NCBI GenBank assembly: GCA_017523995.1
Contig: JAFWUX010000095.1
Span: 1 to 10,660 of the forward strand
Length of the DNA: 10,660 bases
Source: Oscillospiraceae bacterium
Lineage (GTDB): Bacteria > Bacillota_A > Clostridia > Oscillospirales > Ruminococcaceae
Direction: 5' to 3'
Of this stretch, positions 1-5,939 are shown in pieces; the stretch's first letter is position 1, and the number at the start of each line of letters is the position of its first letter. The notes under the pieces were generated by a model. It had not been told where the DNA came from. It saw only the letters and a program-made list of their open reading frames with translations, and searched no databases. The position numbers and the translations under genes were made by a program.

Positions 1-29
1 CCCTTTGCATATCAAGAGCTCGGGGGCTT

Positions 30-82
30 GGGCGCCTGCGATAGAGGCGCCCATTCATAAATAGCATCCGCGAAGCGGATCC
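30..82. repeat. Double-hairpin repeat, copy 1
   Basis: Two hairpins lie side by side. GGGCGCC (30-36) pairs with GGCGCCC (46-52), and ATCCGC (66-71) pairs with GCGGAT (75-80) around a GAA loop. The arrangement, including the spacer that reads ATTTATGAATGGG on the minus strand, matches the element at 331-371. This suggests a dispersed repeat family in this genome. The rest of 1-226 shows no credible gene. Confidence 0.6.
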
Positions 83-163
83 TTCTTTTCAGCAGTATCT
101 CCGATGGATTGATAATGGGGCCTTACAGTATTGAGGCGCAAACTGTGCCCCAACCCCCATTTT

Positions 164-202
164 GTTATTCACTTTTCACTTTTCTCTATTCATTATTCAC
201 TC
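164..202. repeat. GAA-rich imperfect tandem repeat
   Basis: Read on the minus strand, this 39-bp stretch is a run of imperfect units such as GTGAATAAT, GAATAGA and GAAAAGT. It has a strong purine bias and no coding signal. It lies between hairpin copy 1 and the operon terminator. A similar A-rich short-unit repeat sits beside another hairpin at 3181-3208, so the two repeat types may travel together. Confidence 0.5.
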
Positions 203-226
203 ATACTCCCGTCTCCATGTTTATAC

Positions 227-273
227 TGAAAAAGAACAAAGCCGCTCCGATCATCGTTGACCGGAGCGGCTTT
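227..273 (-). terminator. Rho-independent terminator of the 2-oxoacid oxidoreductase operon
   Basis: A perfect 12-bp stem has arms at 238-249 and 262-273 with core GCCGCTCCG/CGGAGCGGC and a 12-nt loop. On the minus strand it is followed by GTTCTTTTTC. It lies about 100 bp downstream of the gamma-subunit stop codon. The hairpin repeats at 301-371 sit between the gene and the terminator and would be transcribed. Confidence 0.85.
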
Positions 274-300
274 CTCTTATCTAAGCATAAAAATGGGATT

Positions 301-371
301 CCAAAGGGACAAGTCCCTTTGGCGCAGTTTGGGCGCGCAGCCCATTCTAAATCGTCCGCGAAGCGGACACC
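301..371. repeat. Hairpin repeat cluster, copy 2
   Basis: Three palindromes follow one another: CCAAAGGGAC/GTCCCTTTGG (301-322), GGGC/GCCC (331-343), and GTCCGC/GCGGAC around GAA (354-368). On the minus strand the last reads GGTGTCCGC-TTC-GCGGACG-ATTTAGAATGGG, closely matching copy 1 at 66-82 and the element at 3211-3229. It lies just downstream of the gamma-subunit gene, within its 3' untranslated region. Confidence 0.65.
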
Positions 372-375
372 TCTA

Positions 376-912
376 TCAGCCTGCGTAGTCTGCGCCGAGC
401 TGGAGTGCGCGCATGTTGTTGTCGATCGTATGCGCACGCTTTGCCGGTGTATTCTTCTCGAGTGCCTTGCGGACAGTCTCGAAGGAGAAGATGCCGGTCT
501 CGTGGAGCAGTTTGCCGAGCAGGACGATGTTTGCGCCCTTTGCCAGATTGTTGTCATCTGCAAGCTGGGTTGCAGGGACATAGAAGGTCTCAATATCGGT
601 GCGGTCGGTCTTTGCATCGACCATAGAGCTGTCAACGAATGCCTTGCCGCCCGGCTTGACGCTGGGCATAAATGCATCGAAGGACGGACCGTTCAGGACA
701 ACGAGCAGATCCGGCTCGAGCACCTGCGGCGAACCGATCGGCTCATCGGAGATGCAGACGGAGCAGTTGCACTTACCGCCGCGCATTTCCGGACCGTAGC
801 TCGGCAGCCACGAAATTTCCTTGCCCTCAAAAAGTGCACAGTATGCGAGCAGCTTGCCGGCAAACAGAATGCCCTGTCCGCCGAAGCCTGCGAGCAGAAT
901 TTCATAGGTCAT
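376..912 (-). CDS. 2-oxoacid:ferredoxin oxidoreductase, gamma subunit
   Basis: This is the 178-residue gamma subunit of a KorC/VorC/PorC-type 2-oxoacid:acceptor oxidoreductase. In the family it forms part of the cytoplasmic complex that oxidatively decarboxylates a 2-oxoacid to acyl-CoA and passes electrons to ferredoxin. The nucleotide-binding-like GFGGQG motif is at residues 9-14 and the family signature YGPEMRGG is at 39-46. Length is normal for the family. The start codon overlaps the beta-subunit stop by four bases (ATGA), and a GGGAGG ribosome site precedes it, so translational coupling is likely. It is the last gene of the operon. The substrate cannot be read from this subunit; 2-oxoisovalerate or 2-oxoglutarate are the likely options. 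Confidence 0.92.
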   Translation of the reverse strand: MTYEILLAGFGGQGILFAGKLLAYCALFEGKEISWLPSYGPEMRGGKCNCSVCISDEPIGSPQVLEPDLLVVLNGPSFDAFMPSVKPGGKAFVDSSMVDAKTDRTDIETFYVPATQLADDNNLAKGANIVLLGKLLHETGIFSFETVRKALEKNTPAKRAHTIDNNMRALQLGADYAG

Positions 913-1694
913 TTTGCGGCACCTCCCATTGCGAGCTTATCAGCATTTGCTTCCTCCATGTTGACATCCTTGTAGACGCCGAGCGGATAGTAAGGAATGC
1001 ACTCCTCCTGCAAACGCTTGATGGATTCCTTCGGGGTGAGACCCCAGTTGGAAGGACAGGTCGAAAGCACCTCGACGATCGAGAAGCCGTTGCCCTTCTG
1101 CTGGTTCTCAAATGCCTTGCGGATCATCTTCTTGGTCTCGCGGATGTGCGGGACAGTATCCACAGCGGTGCGGACAGCCAGTGCTGTACCGTCGAGCGTG
1201 GAGAGCATCTCACAGACATGAATCGGGTAACCTGCCTTGCGCGGATCTCTGCCGTAAGGAGAGGTCGTGGTGACCTGACCCGGCAGCGTGGTCGGCGCCA
1301 TCTGACCGCCGGTCATGCCGTAGGTACCGTTGTTGACGAAGATCACAACGATGTTTTCGCCTCTGGTTGCTGCGTGGACGGTCTCAGCCGTACCGATTGC
1401 AGCGAGGTCGCCGTCGCCCTGATAGGTAAAGACGTTCAGATCGGGTCTTGCGCGCTTGACACCGGTTGCAACGGCCGGTGCTCTGCCGTGCGGCGCCTCG
1501 ATCATATCACATCCGAAATAGTTATATGCAAACACGGAGCATCCGACCGGGCAGACACCGACAGTATCGCCCTCAATGCCCATTTCATCAATGACCTCAG
1601 CGACGAGGCGATGAATGATACCGTGCGTACAGCCTGCGCAGTAATGCAGACGCACATCACACAATGCGTGCGGTCTCTGGAATTTCACAGCCAT
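909..1694 (-). CDS. 2-oxoacid:ferredoxin oxidoreductase, beta (TPP-binding) subunit
   Basis: This 261-residue subunit carries the thiamine pyrophosphate site of a KorB/VorA-type oxidoreductase. The TPP-Mg motif begins with GDGD at 93-96 and closes with NNGTYGMTGGQ at 121-131. The cysteines expected to bind the 4Fe-4S cluster are seen as CAGC at 19-22, the VGCS cysteine at 52 and STCPSNW at 211-217. The usual CPGCGHG signature is CAGCTHG here, a small variation. The ATG shares one base with the alpha-subunit stop (TAATG), and a GGAGG site lies upstream. With the alpha subunit it forms the catalytic core that decarboxylates the 2-oxoacid and transfers the acyl group to CoA. Confidence 0.94.
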   Translation of the reverse strand: MAVKFQRPHALCDVRLHYCAGCTHGIIHRLVAEVIDEMGIEGDTVGVCPVGCSVFAYNYFGCDMIEAPHGRAPAVATGVKRARPDLNVFTYQGDGDLAAIGTAETVHAATRGENIVVIFVNNGTYGMTGGQMAPTTLPGQVTTTSPYGRDPRKAGYPIHVCEMLSTLDGTALAVRTAVDTVPHIRETKKMIRKAFENQQKGNGFSIVEVLSTCPSNWGLTPKESIKRLQEECIPYYPLGVYKDVNMEEANADKLAMGGAAK

Positions 1695-2755
1695 TACTTG
1701 ATACCTCCGTTCAGCTTTCTGATCTCCTCGAGAACCTCATTCGGGGAGGGGATCACACCGCCGGTTCTGCCGTAGAAGGAAACCGGAATTCTGCAGTCGA
1801 GTGCGAGCTTGACATCGTCGATCATCTGACCCATGTTCATCTCGACGGAGAGGACAGCCTTTGCCTGCTTGGTTGCATCCAGAAGCTGCTTCTTCGGGAA
1901 CGGCCACAGGGTGATCGGGCGGAACAGACCTGCCTTGATGCCCTCTGCTCTTGCCTTGTTGACTGCGGACTTTGCGATACGGGAGGTTGCGCCGAATGCG
2001 GTGATGACAATATCTGCATCATCGCAGAGGTAGCTTTCGCCCTCGGATTCGTTTTCTTCGATGACAGCATAGCGCTCATAACGCTTTCTGACCTGCTCCT
2101 CGAGGTCATTTGCCTCGATATAGAGCGAGTTAACGATATGGTGCTCGCGCTGCATCTTGGTGCCGACTGCTGCCCAGCCGGAATTATCTGCGCCCTCTGC
2201 GGAGATCTCCGGGAACTCGACCGGCTCCATCATCTGACCGAGCAGACCGTCGGAGAGCAGCATGACCGGAACACGGTACTTCTCACCGAGATCGAATGCG
2301 CGGACAACGAGGTTGACAACCTCCTGAACGGAGTTCGGTGCAAGGATGATCAGGCGGAAGTCGCCGTGACCGAGACCCTTGGTTGCCTGCCAGTAATCCT
2401 GCTGAGACGGCTGAATGGAACCGAGGCCCGGGCCGCCGCGCTCAACATTGACGATGAGACATGGCACATCGGAGCCTGCGATATAGGAAATACCCTCGGA
2501 CTTCAGCGAAACGCCGGGCGAGGAAGAAGAAGTCATAACACGGGTGCCGGTTGCGCCTGCACCGAGAACCATATTGATCGCTGCGACCTCAGATTCTGCC
2601 TGAAGGAACACGCCACCGCGCTTCGGCATCTGCTTGGAAAGATACTCGGAAAGCTCGGTCTGCGGGGTGATCGGGTAGCCAAAGAAGCACTTACAGCCTG
2701 CACGGATTGCGGCTTCAGCGAGTGCCTCGTTGCCTTTCATTAAAACCTTTTCCAA
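1694..2755 (-). CDS. vorB: 2-oxoacid:ferredoxin oxidoreductase, alpha subunit (VorB-like)
   Basis: This is the alpha subunit, about 353 residues, containing the pyrimidine-binding and transketolase-C-like domains of the 2-oxoacid oxidoreductase family. Visible signatures are GYPITPQTE (residues 26-34), the conserved QAESEVAAI segment with its acidic residue (51-59), TSSSSPG (74-80) and VERGGPGLGS (103-112). The overall sequence most resembles proteins annotated as 3-methyl-2-oxobutanoate dehydrogenase subunit VorB, which act in branched-chain 2-oxoacid metabolism; 2-oxoglutarate remains possible. I chose a TTG start at 2755 because AAAGGA lies nine bases upstream and the resulting MEKVLMKGNEA matches the usual beginning. 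An ATG at 2740 is the alternative. It follows the ferredoxin gene within about 20 bases. Confidence 0.9.
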   Translation of the reverse strand: MEKVLMKGNEALAEAAIRAGCKCFFGYPITPQTELSEYLSKQMPKRGGVFLQAESEVAAINMVLGAGATGTRVMTSSSSPGVSLKSEGISYIAGSDVPCLIVNVERGGPGLGSIQPSQQDYWQATKGLGHGDFRLIILAPNSVQEVVNLVVRAFDLGEKYRVPVMLLSDGLLGQMMEPVEFPEISAEGADNSGWAAVGTKMQREHHIVNSLYIEANDLEEQVRKRYERYAVIEENESEGESYLCDDADIVITAFGATSRIAKSAVNKARAEGIKAGLFRPITLWPFPKKQLLDATKQAKAVLSVEMNMGQMIDDVKLALDCRIPVSFYGRTGGVIPSPNEVLEEIRKLNGGIK

Positions 2756-2774
2756 TGAAAACAATCCTTTCTGA

Positions 2775-2981
2775 TTAAGATTCAATTACGATGGCACAAT
2801 CCGGACACATCATCGCACACATCGCACAGCCGATGCACGCATCATCATCTGTGCAGTACGCTGTAAACACGCCCTCTTTGTTGCGCTTCTCATGCTGGAT
2901 CGCAACAATCCCTTTGGGACATGCTGTTGTGCACAGCTCACAACCCTTACAGCGGTCAAAAATGACGTTCATTTTTGCCAT
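2775..2981 (-). CDS. 4Fe-4S dicluster ferredoxin (delta subunit of the 2-oxoacid oxidoreductase)
   Basis: This 68-residue protein has two 4Fe-4S motifs: CKGCELCTTACP (residues 11-22) and CIGCAMCAMMCP (49-60). Two extra cysteines are at 43 and 62. As the first gene of the operon it is probably the delta (ferredoxin-like) subunit that relays electrons from the TPP core to soluble ferredoxin. The frame stays open upstream to 3179, but that part is leader and promoter sequence. The ATG at 2981 gives the family-typical MAKMNVIFDRC start, with AAAGGA 12 bases upstream. An ATG at 2993 would sit directly on that ribosome site, so it is less likely. Confidence 0.9.
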   Translation of the reverse strand: MAKMNVIFDRCKGCELCTTACPKGIVAIQHEKRNKEGVFTAYCTDDDACIGCAMCAMMCPDCAIVIES

Positions 2982-3101
2982 AGGAGTTACCATTCCTTTC
3001 CATTCGTGATTACCGGAGAACCGGTGCCGCTGATCCGGAATCGCTGACTCTCTGCAGGCGATGATCCGGTCAATTGAAACGGACGCTGTCCGACAACTTA
3101 T

Positions 3102-3130
3102 ATTATAACACATCATTCCCGAAATTTCAA
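3102..3130 (-). promoter_or_regulatory. Sigma-A promoter of the oxidoreductase operon (extended -10)
   Basis: On the minus strand, TTGAAA (3125-3130) and TATAAT (3102-3107) are exactly 17 bases apart, and the -10 is preceded by TGT, making an extended -10. The predicted start near 3095 gives a leader of about 114 nt before the ferredoxin gene. The leader contains a short ACCGG/CCGGT hairpin at 3012-3025; I do not recognise a riboswitch. Confidence 0.82.
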
Positions 3131-3180
3131 GCCCTTTCGTCCGGAATTGTGAAAAAATTAACAGGGCGCTGCGAATCATG

Positions 3181-3208
3181 AGAAATTAGAAATTAGAAAG
3201 TAGAAATG
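3181..3208. repeat. Heptad tandem repeat (AGAAATT) x4
   Basis: Four seven-base units follow without gaps: AGAAATT, AGAAATT, AGAAAGT, AGAAATG. The array lies between the operon promoter and a hairpin repeat at 3211-3229 and has no coding signal. It resembles the short tandem heptamers found dispersed in some Firmicutes and cyanobacterial genomes. Confidence 0.7.
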
Positions 3209-3210
3209 AA

Positions 3211-3229
3211 GGTGTGCGCTGCGCGCACG
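3211..3229. repeat. Hairpin repeat, copy 3 (opposite orientation)
   Basis: The plus strand reads GGT-GTGCGC-TGC-GCGCAC-G and continues into ATTTTGATG. This is the layout of the minus-strand element at 350-371 (GGT-GTCCGC-TTC-GCGGAC-G, then ATTTAGAATG), except that the stem bases change on both arms so that pairing is kept. It lies between the CotH terminator and the oxidoreductase promoter. Confidence 0.6.
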
Positions 3230-3289
3230 ATTTTGATGTGGATGCAGGTTCGAGTCGGCTCTGAGCTATGGTGTGGTGTTTTCCTTTCG

Positions 3290-3328
3290 GGCATGAGAAA
3301 ACCGCCTTGATTGCTCAGGGCGGTTTTC
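3290..3328 (-). terminator. Terminator downstream of the CotH-family gene
   Basis: A perfect 10-bp stem, GAAAACCGCC (3297-3306) with GGCGGTTTTC (3319-3328), has a 12-nt loop. On the minus strand the last arm gives GGCGGTTTTC followed by TCATG. It lies 88 bp after the CotH stop codon. The symmetrical A/T flanks may let it act in both directions. Confidence 0.7.
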
Positions 3329-3415
3329 ATAAATTCAATCTCGTGCTGCCTGTTCCGCAGCTGCTTTCTTTCGCTGTTCGCAATAGAGCGCGCAGCTTTC
3401 TTTTGCTTCCTGCGG

Positions 3416-5209
3416 CTATATTGTCTGGTTCTTCGCCGCGCACAGCTCCTCAAGATATTCCATGATATGATCGCGGCGGGTGCTGTAAAATTCGCGCACC
3501 TCCTCCACGGATTCCTGATAAATGCGCTCCCCTGCCCTGCCGCTGTATGCACCGCCCCAGAATCGCCCGAAGGTATCAATCGCCGGATCGTGATAAAACG
3601 CCGCCAGCGCATCAATCTCCGATTCGACACGCGCCGCACTGAAATTCGTATCGGCAATCTCCGTGAACACCGCCGCAAACTGTTCACGGAAATCTGCATT
3701 TTCCAGTGCGCCGCGCAGCAGGTCGGCAAGGAAACAGTCATGTTCAAGCAGCCGCGCAAAGGAATCGTCATCCGACAATACCTCACCGTAGATGCCGGTG
3801 CTGTAATCCGTATCGAACATCAGAAAGCGCCATCTGCCGTCTGCATACGGATTTGCGGGATCGGGCGTTTCCGCCTTCCACATCGCAGAATTACTCTTAT
3901 CCCAGTTCGCGTTTGCAATATAAATCTCACAGCTGATATAATCCATGAAGCTCTGCATATCGACCGCTTCGCAGAGCTGCGCATAGGCGGCAGGATCGGA
4001 AAAATCCGTCTCACTGATCCACTGCCTGAGCTGCTCCCATTCGGCGAAGGTCTCCTCGCTGCCCTCGTCCAGCGCCTCCTTTTTCATGATGCAGACATTC
4101 TTCTTCGGGATGCCGCAGTGCGCCTTGATAAACGCCGCATCCATTTTCTCGGTGAGCTCATACTGCCCCCAGAATTCCCCGTTGAGGAACACGATGCACG
4201 GCGCCATGCCCTGCGTCAGGAAGGCGCGCCCCGCCGAAAGCCGCTGATTCAGCCTGTCGCGGAATCGGGTGTACATCGCATCGTTGCCGCCGTTGCGCAG
4301 CATCACGGTGTCAAATTCCGTCACCGGCGTGCCCGCCGCTTCACTGATCACCGCGCCGGAAAACAGATCGCAGTTCAGCTTCGGCAGACCGTACACGGAG
4401 CGCGCATAGAGATTCAGGCTCTTTTGCGCATAGGAGCGCGTGGCGCCGCCGTGTACGCGGATGCCGACCTCCTGCGCGGCAAGCTGTCTGCCGTCCGCAA
4501 AGACTTCCAGAGAAGCAGGGCGTTCCCATTCTCTGCCGCTCTGCGTGTAATTTGCCGGAATGCGGTAATCCGGCAATGATGCATCATAATCGCCGCTGTT
4601 TCTCCAGTCGGTAAAGGTTTTGCCGAGGACAAAAATGCCGGTTTCCTCATCAAAGAGACTGCGCTCGTCCGCCGCAAGAGAGAGAATCTTCATATCCTGA
4701 TAATACGCGGCTTTCGCGCCGAATCCGACAAAATAAGTCTGCGATACAACCGGACTGCGGCTGCCGTCCGCTGCAATCGCCATTGCCCGCACAACCGTCG
4801 CCTTATCCACCGGCGATTTCGGCGGCACATAGGCAGGATACGCCCCCGCAGGTGCAAGCCCCGTATGCATGCTGACCGTATTCGGCTCCGCGGAACGGTC
4901 TGCAATCGCAATCGGTTCGGAATAGCACGGGCTCTCCGCCGTCGGCGTGCTGCCGTCAAGCGTATAGTGAATCTCTGCACCCTCTGCGGCGGAAAGCGTC
5001 AGTGTGAATGCCGCGTCATAGAATCCGCCCTCCGCCGAAAAATGTGGTGCATCTGCGGTCAGTGCCGCATCCGGCTGAACCGGTGCCGCTGCGGTCTGCA
5101 CGGGTTCGGGCGGTATCTCAGAGAATGCTGTTTTTGTGCTGCATGCCTGCATCACACCGCCGGATGCAAGCAGAATCAGGATTGCCGCGCAAATCTGTGT
5201 GCGTTTCAT
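3416..5209 (-). CDS. CotH-kinase-family lipoprotein with N-terminal chitobiase-C-like domain
   Basis: This 597-residue protein starts with a basic, hydrophobic signal sequence ending in a loose lipobox (VMQAC, Cys23), so it is probably a lipid-anchored extracellular protein. Residues about 54-104 look like a chitobiase/hexosaminidase C-terminal (CHB_HEX) domain, with the telltale HYTLDGSTPT at 81-90. From about 165 to the end it is a CotH-type protein-kinase-like domain: VHGGATRSYAQKSLNL (252-267), LNGEFWGQYELTEKMD (342-357), NANWDKSN (433-440, probable catalytic loop Asp) and MFDTDYS (464-470, probable metal-binding Asp). CotH phosphorylates spore-coat proteins in Bacillus; here a secreted or cell-wall target is more likely, and some ruminococcal CotH proteins belong to the cellulosome gene set. 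AAAGGAG seven bases before the ATG fixes the start. The gene is monocistronic, with its own promoter and terminator. Confidence 0.88.
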   Translation of the reverse strand: MKRTQICAAILILLASGGVMQACSTKTAFSEIPPEPVQTAAAPVQPDAALTADAPHFSAEGGFYDAAFTLTLSAAEGAEIHYTLDGSTPTAESPCYSEPIAIADRSAEPNTVSMHTGLAPAGAYPAYVPPKSPVDKATVVRAMAIAADGSRSPVVSQTYFVGFGAKAAYYQDMKILSLAADERSLFDEETGIFVLGKTFTDWRNSGDYDASLPDYRIPANYTQSGREWERPASLEVFADGRQLAAQEVGIRVHGGATRSYAQKSLNLYARSVYGLPKLNCDLFSGAVISEAAGTPVTEFDTVMLRNGGNDAMYTRFRDRLNQRLSAGRAFLTQGMAPCIVFLNGEFWGQYELTEKMDAAFIKAHCGIPKKNVCIMKKEALDEGSEETFAEWEQLRQWISETDFSDPAAYAQLCEAVDMQSFMDYISCEIYIANANWDKSNSAMWKAETPDPANPYADGRWRFLMFDTDYSTGIYGEVLSDDDSFARLLEHDCFLADLLRGALENADFREQFAAVFTEIADTNFSAARVESEIDALAAFYHDPAIDTFGRFWGGAYSGRAGERIYQESVEEVREFYSTRRDHIMEYLEELCAAKNQTI

Positions 5210-5240
5210 ATGGATGCTCCTTTGCTGTATCGGTTACAGT

Positions 5241-5387
5241 GTCCTGCGCTTTCCTCTATTATATCAGAACCGGCAGCAAATAGCAAGCCGCAGACAAAGG
5301 CTCCGCCCGAAAGCGAAGCCCTCTGCCGCAGGATGCTGTTACCGCATCTTGGAGGCGGCGATCTTTTTTGCTGATGTGACCGGAACG
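5241..5387. repeat. Duplicated block, copy A (paired with 10377-10525)
   Basis: About 147 bp here aligns by eye at roughly nine-tenths identity with 10377-10525. Going left to right on the plus strand, the shared part covers GTCCTGCGCTTTCC, a TATAAT-containing promoter region, a GGCTCCGC-CCGAAA-GCGAAGCC hairpin and the 3' end of a small coding frame. Homology stops beyond that on both sides. In this copy the block supplies the cotH promoter. Confidence 0.85.
5258..5286 (-). promoter_or_regulatory. Promoter of the CotH-family gene
   Basis: On the minus strand, TTGCTA (5281-5286) and a perfect TATAAT (5258-5263) are 17 bases apart. The predicted transcript starts about 42 nt before the ATG. 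The promoter lies within the duplicated block, and the second copy near 10396-10424 keeps the same TATAAT and spacer, although no gene follows it there. Confidence 0.7.
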
Positions 5388-5395
5388 GTACAGCG
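5339..5395 (-). pseudogene. Broken 3' end of a small gene related to the one at 10475-10657
   Basis: On the minus strand this reads YRSGHISKK, then after a two-base loss in another frame IAASKMR and a TAA stop. The intact relative at the right end of the window reads RRSGHITKKMIDAYKMQ with stop at the matching position. Only about 20 codons of similarity remain, and the sequence upstream is unrelated. This is a truncated, frameshifted remnant carried in the duplicated block. Function unknown. Confidence 0.6.
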
Positions 5396-5404
5396 CGTTA
5401 TCTT

Positions 5405-5515
5405 TTACAGCTCGGCGGCGTAGTCCGCATTCTCCTGCAATATGCTGTTGGAATGGCTCGTCCGCCAATAGGGAATGCCGTGCGCCTTGCACCGGATTTT
5501 GCCTGTGAATACGCA
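5405..5515 (-). pseudogene. Possible gene fragment, recombinase zinc-ribbon-like
   Basis: Between the degenerate CRISPR repeat and the duplicated block, a minus-strand frame reads KCVFTGKIRCKAHGIPYWRT and ends at a TAA at 5405. The TGKIxCxxHG pattern and codon use look like a real protein fragment. It faintly resembles the zinc-ribbon linker of large serine recombinases, but I cannot confirm this. The frame opens leftward through the CRISPR repeat, which is not credible as native coding sequence. It may be the tail of a neighbouring mobile gene. Confidence 0.3.
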
Positions 5516-5619
5516 TTTATCCTTGACCGGGCGCCCGCGGGGCGCGACTGCGAAGTAAAACCATCCGTTTGAGCTGTCCTTTGCATATTTCAACTCACAC
5601 GCCCCTCGCGGGGCGCGAC
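5515..5619 (-). CRISPR. Single-spacer type I-C CRISPR remnant
   Basis: On the minus strand a 33-bp repeat (5587-5619) starts GTCGCGCCCC, contains the palindrome CGCCCC-GCGA-GGGGCG and ends GTTGAAAT. This is the layout of subtype I-C repeats (GTCG... stem ...GGATTGAAAY, 32-33 nt). A 38-bp unique spacer follows (5549-5586). A second repeat (5515-5548) keeps the first 13 bases, GTCGCGCCCCGCG, and a final AAAT but is degraded in between, as is common for the trailer-end repeat. No further repeat is found beyond it. The position, after cas1 and a leader-like segment on the same strand, supports the call. Confidence 0.75.
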
Positions 5620-5767
5620 CCTACAAATTGTGTTTTGCGGGCAGCGCCGCCGCAAGAAGCGGACCTTTGCACCGTTTCCGATGCATAAAAACAATGTATA
5701 TTCCGGATTACCATGTATAATCCGGTGCGAACCTGCCGCAGATTTACATATCACCGGCGGTTCGCGC
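5620..5767 (-). promoter_or_regulatory. CRISPR leader remnant with GCGAACC/GGTTCGC inverted motif
   Basis: On the minus strand the segment between the cas1 fragment and the first repeat opens with GCGCGAACC and 25 bases later has GGTTCGCAC. The seven-base arms GCGAACC (5727-5733) and GGTTCGC (5759-5765) are inverted. A paired GCGAACC...GGTTCGC motif downstream of cas2 is, to my knowledge, typical of subtype I-C loci. A second hairpin, CCGGATTA/TAATCCGG (5703-5725), and AT-rich sequence follow, and the segment runs directly into the repeat. Whether it still drives transcription is unknown. Confidence 0.55.
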
Positions 5768-5856
5768 TGCTCGGATTTGCAGACAATGTTCTCGCCGTCC
5801 AGCGTCAGATAGGCTGTTTCATCCAGAATATAAAGCGTATTCAGCAGCTTTCTCAT
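5767..5856 (-). pseudogene. cas1: cas1 fragment (N-terminal 30 codons, type I-C)
   Basis: Starting at the ATG at 5856, the frame reads MRKLLNTLYILDETAYLTLDG followed by ENIVCKSEQ. This is the beginning of subtype I-C Cas1, the integrase of CRISPR adaptation (family pattern MxKLLNTLYV...YLxLDGENIV). Normal Cas1 is about 340 residues. Here the family resemblance ends at codon 30, exactly where the leader-like GCGCGAACC starts, so the rest of cas1 and all of cas2 are deleted. The frame runs on to a TGA at 5590 through leader and repeat, but that part is not Cas1. The start overlaps the cas4 stop by ATGA, as expected for an intact operon. It cannot encode an active protein. Confidence 0.85.
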
Positions 5857-5939
5857 AATTCCGTTTCCTCCGTCATTGCCATGATCTGCTCACGGACTGT
5901 TCCGCGCTGCGGCTTCGGGAAACAGCGTTCGCGCCGCCG
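5853..5939 (-). pseudogene. cas4: cas4 fragment (C-terminal end)
   Basis: The last 28 codons before a TGA at 5853 read RERCFPKPQRGTVREQIMAM and then TEETEL. The C-x-P-K motif corresponds to the final cysteine of the Cas4 iron-sulphur cluster (family ending C-L-P-K...). Cas4 is a nuclease that helps select and trim new spacers; a full protein is about 200 residues. Its position directly before cas1, with a four-base ATGA overlap, is that of cas4 in subtype I-C. The 5' side is fused to cas3 sequence near 5939. The call rests on a short stretch plus context. Confidence 0.6.

Noticed and set aside
109..975. Plus-strand open frames at 109-975, 672-1775 and 1664-2743
   Set aside because: They are antisense to the oxidoreductase genes, whose motifs are clear, and cysteine-rich and domainless. 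The first also runs through a terminator and repeats.
2982..3095. Riboswitch in the oxidoreductase leader
   Set aside because: The leader of about 114 nt has only one short hairpin, and I see no conserved riboswitch core or terminator-antiterminator pair.
3311..4579. A 422-codon plus-strand open frame opposite cotH
   Set aside because: It is arginine-rich with no recognisable domain and crosses the CotH terminator arm. The minus-strand CotH protein explains the region.
5703..5725. CCGGATTA/TAATCCGG hairpin as a terminator
   Set aside because: The stem is only eight pairs and the T-run starts 14 bases later. It lies inside the leader-like region, so I treat it as part of that.
5590..5856. 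An intact 88-residue small protein
   Set aside because: Only the first 30 codons are meaningful, as the Cas1 beginning. The rest is translated leader and CRISPR repeat.
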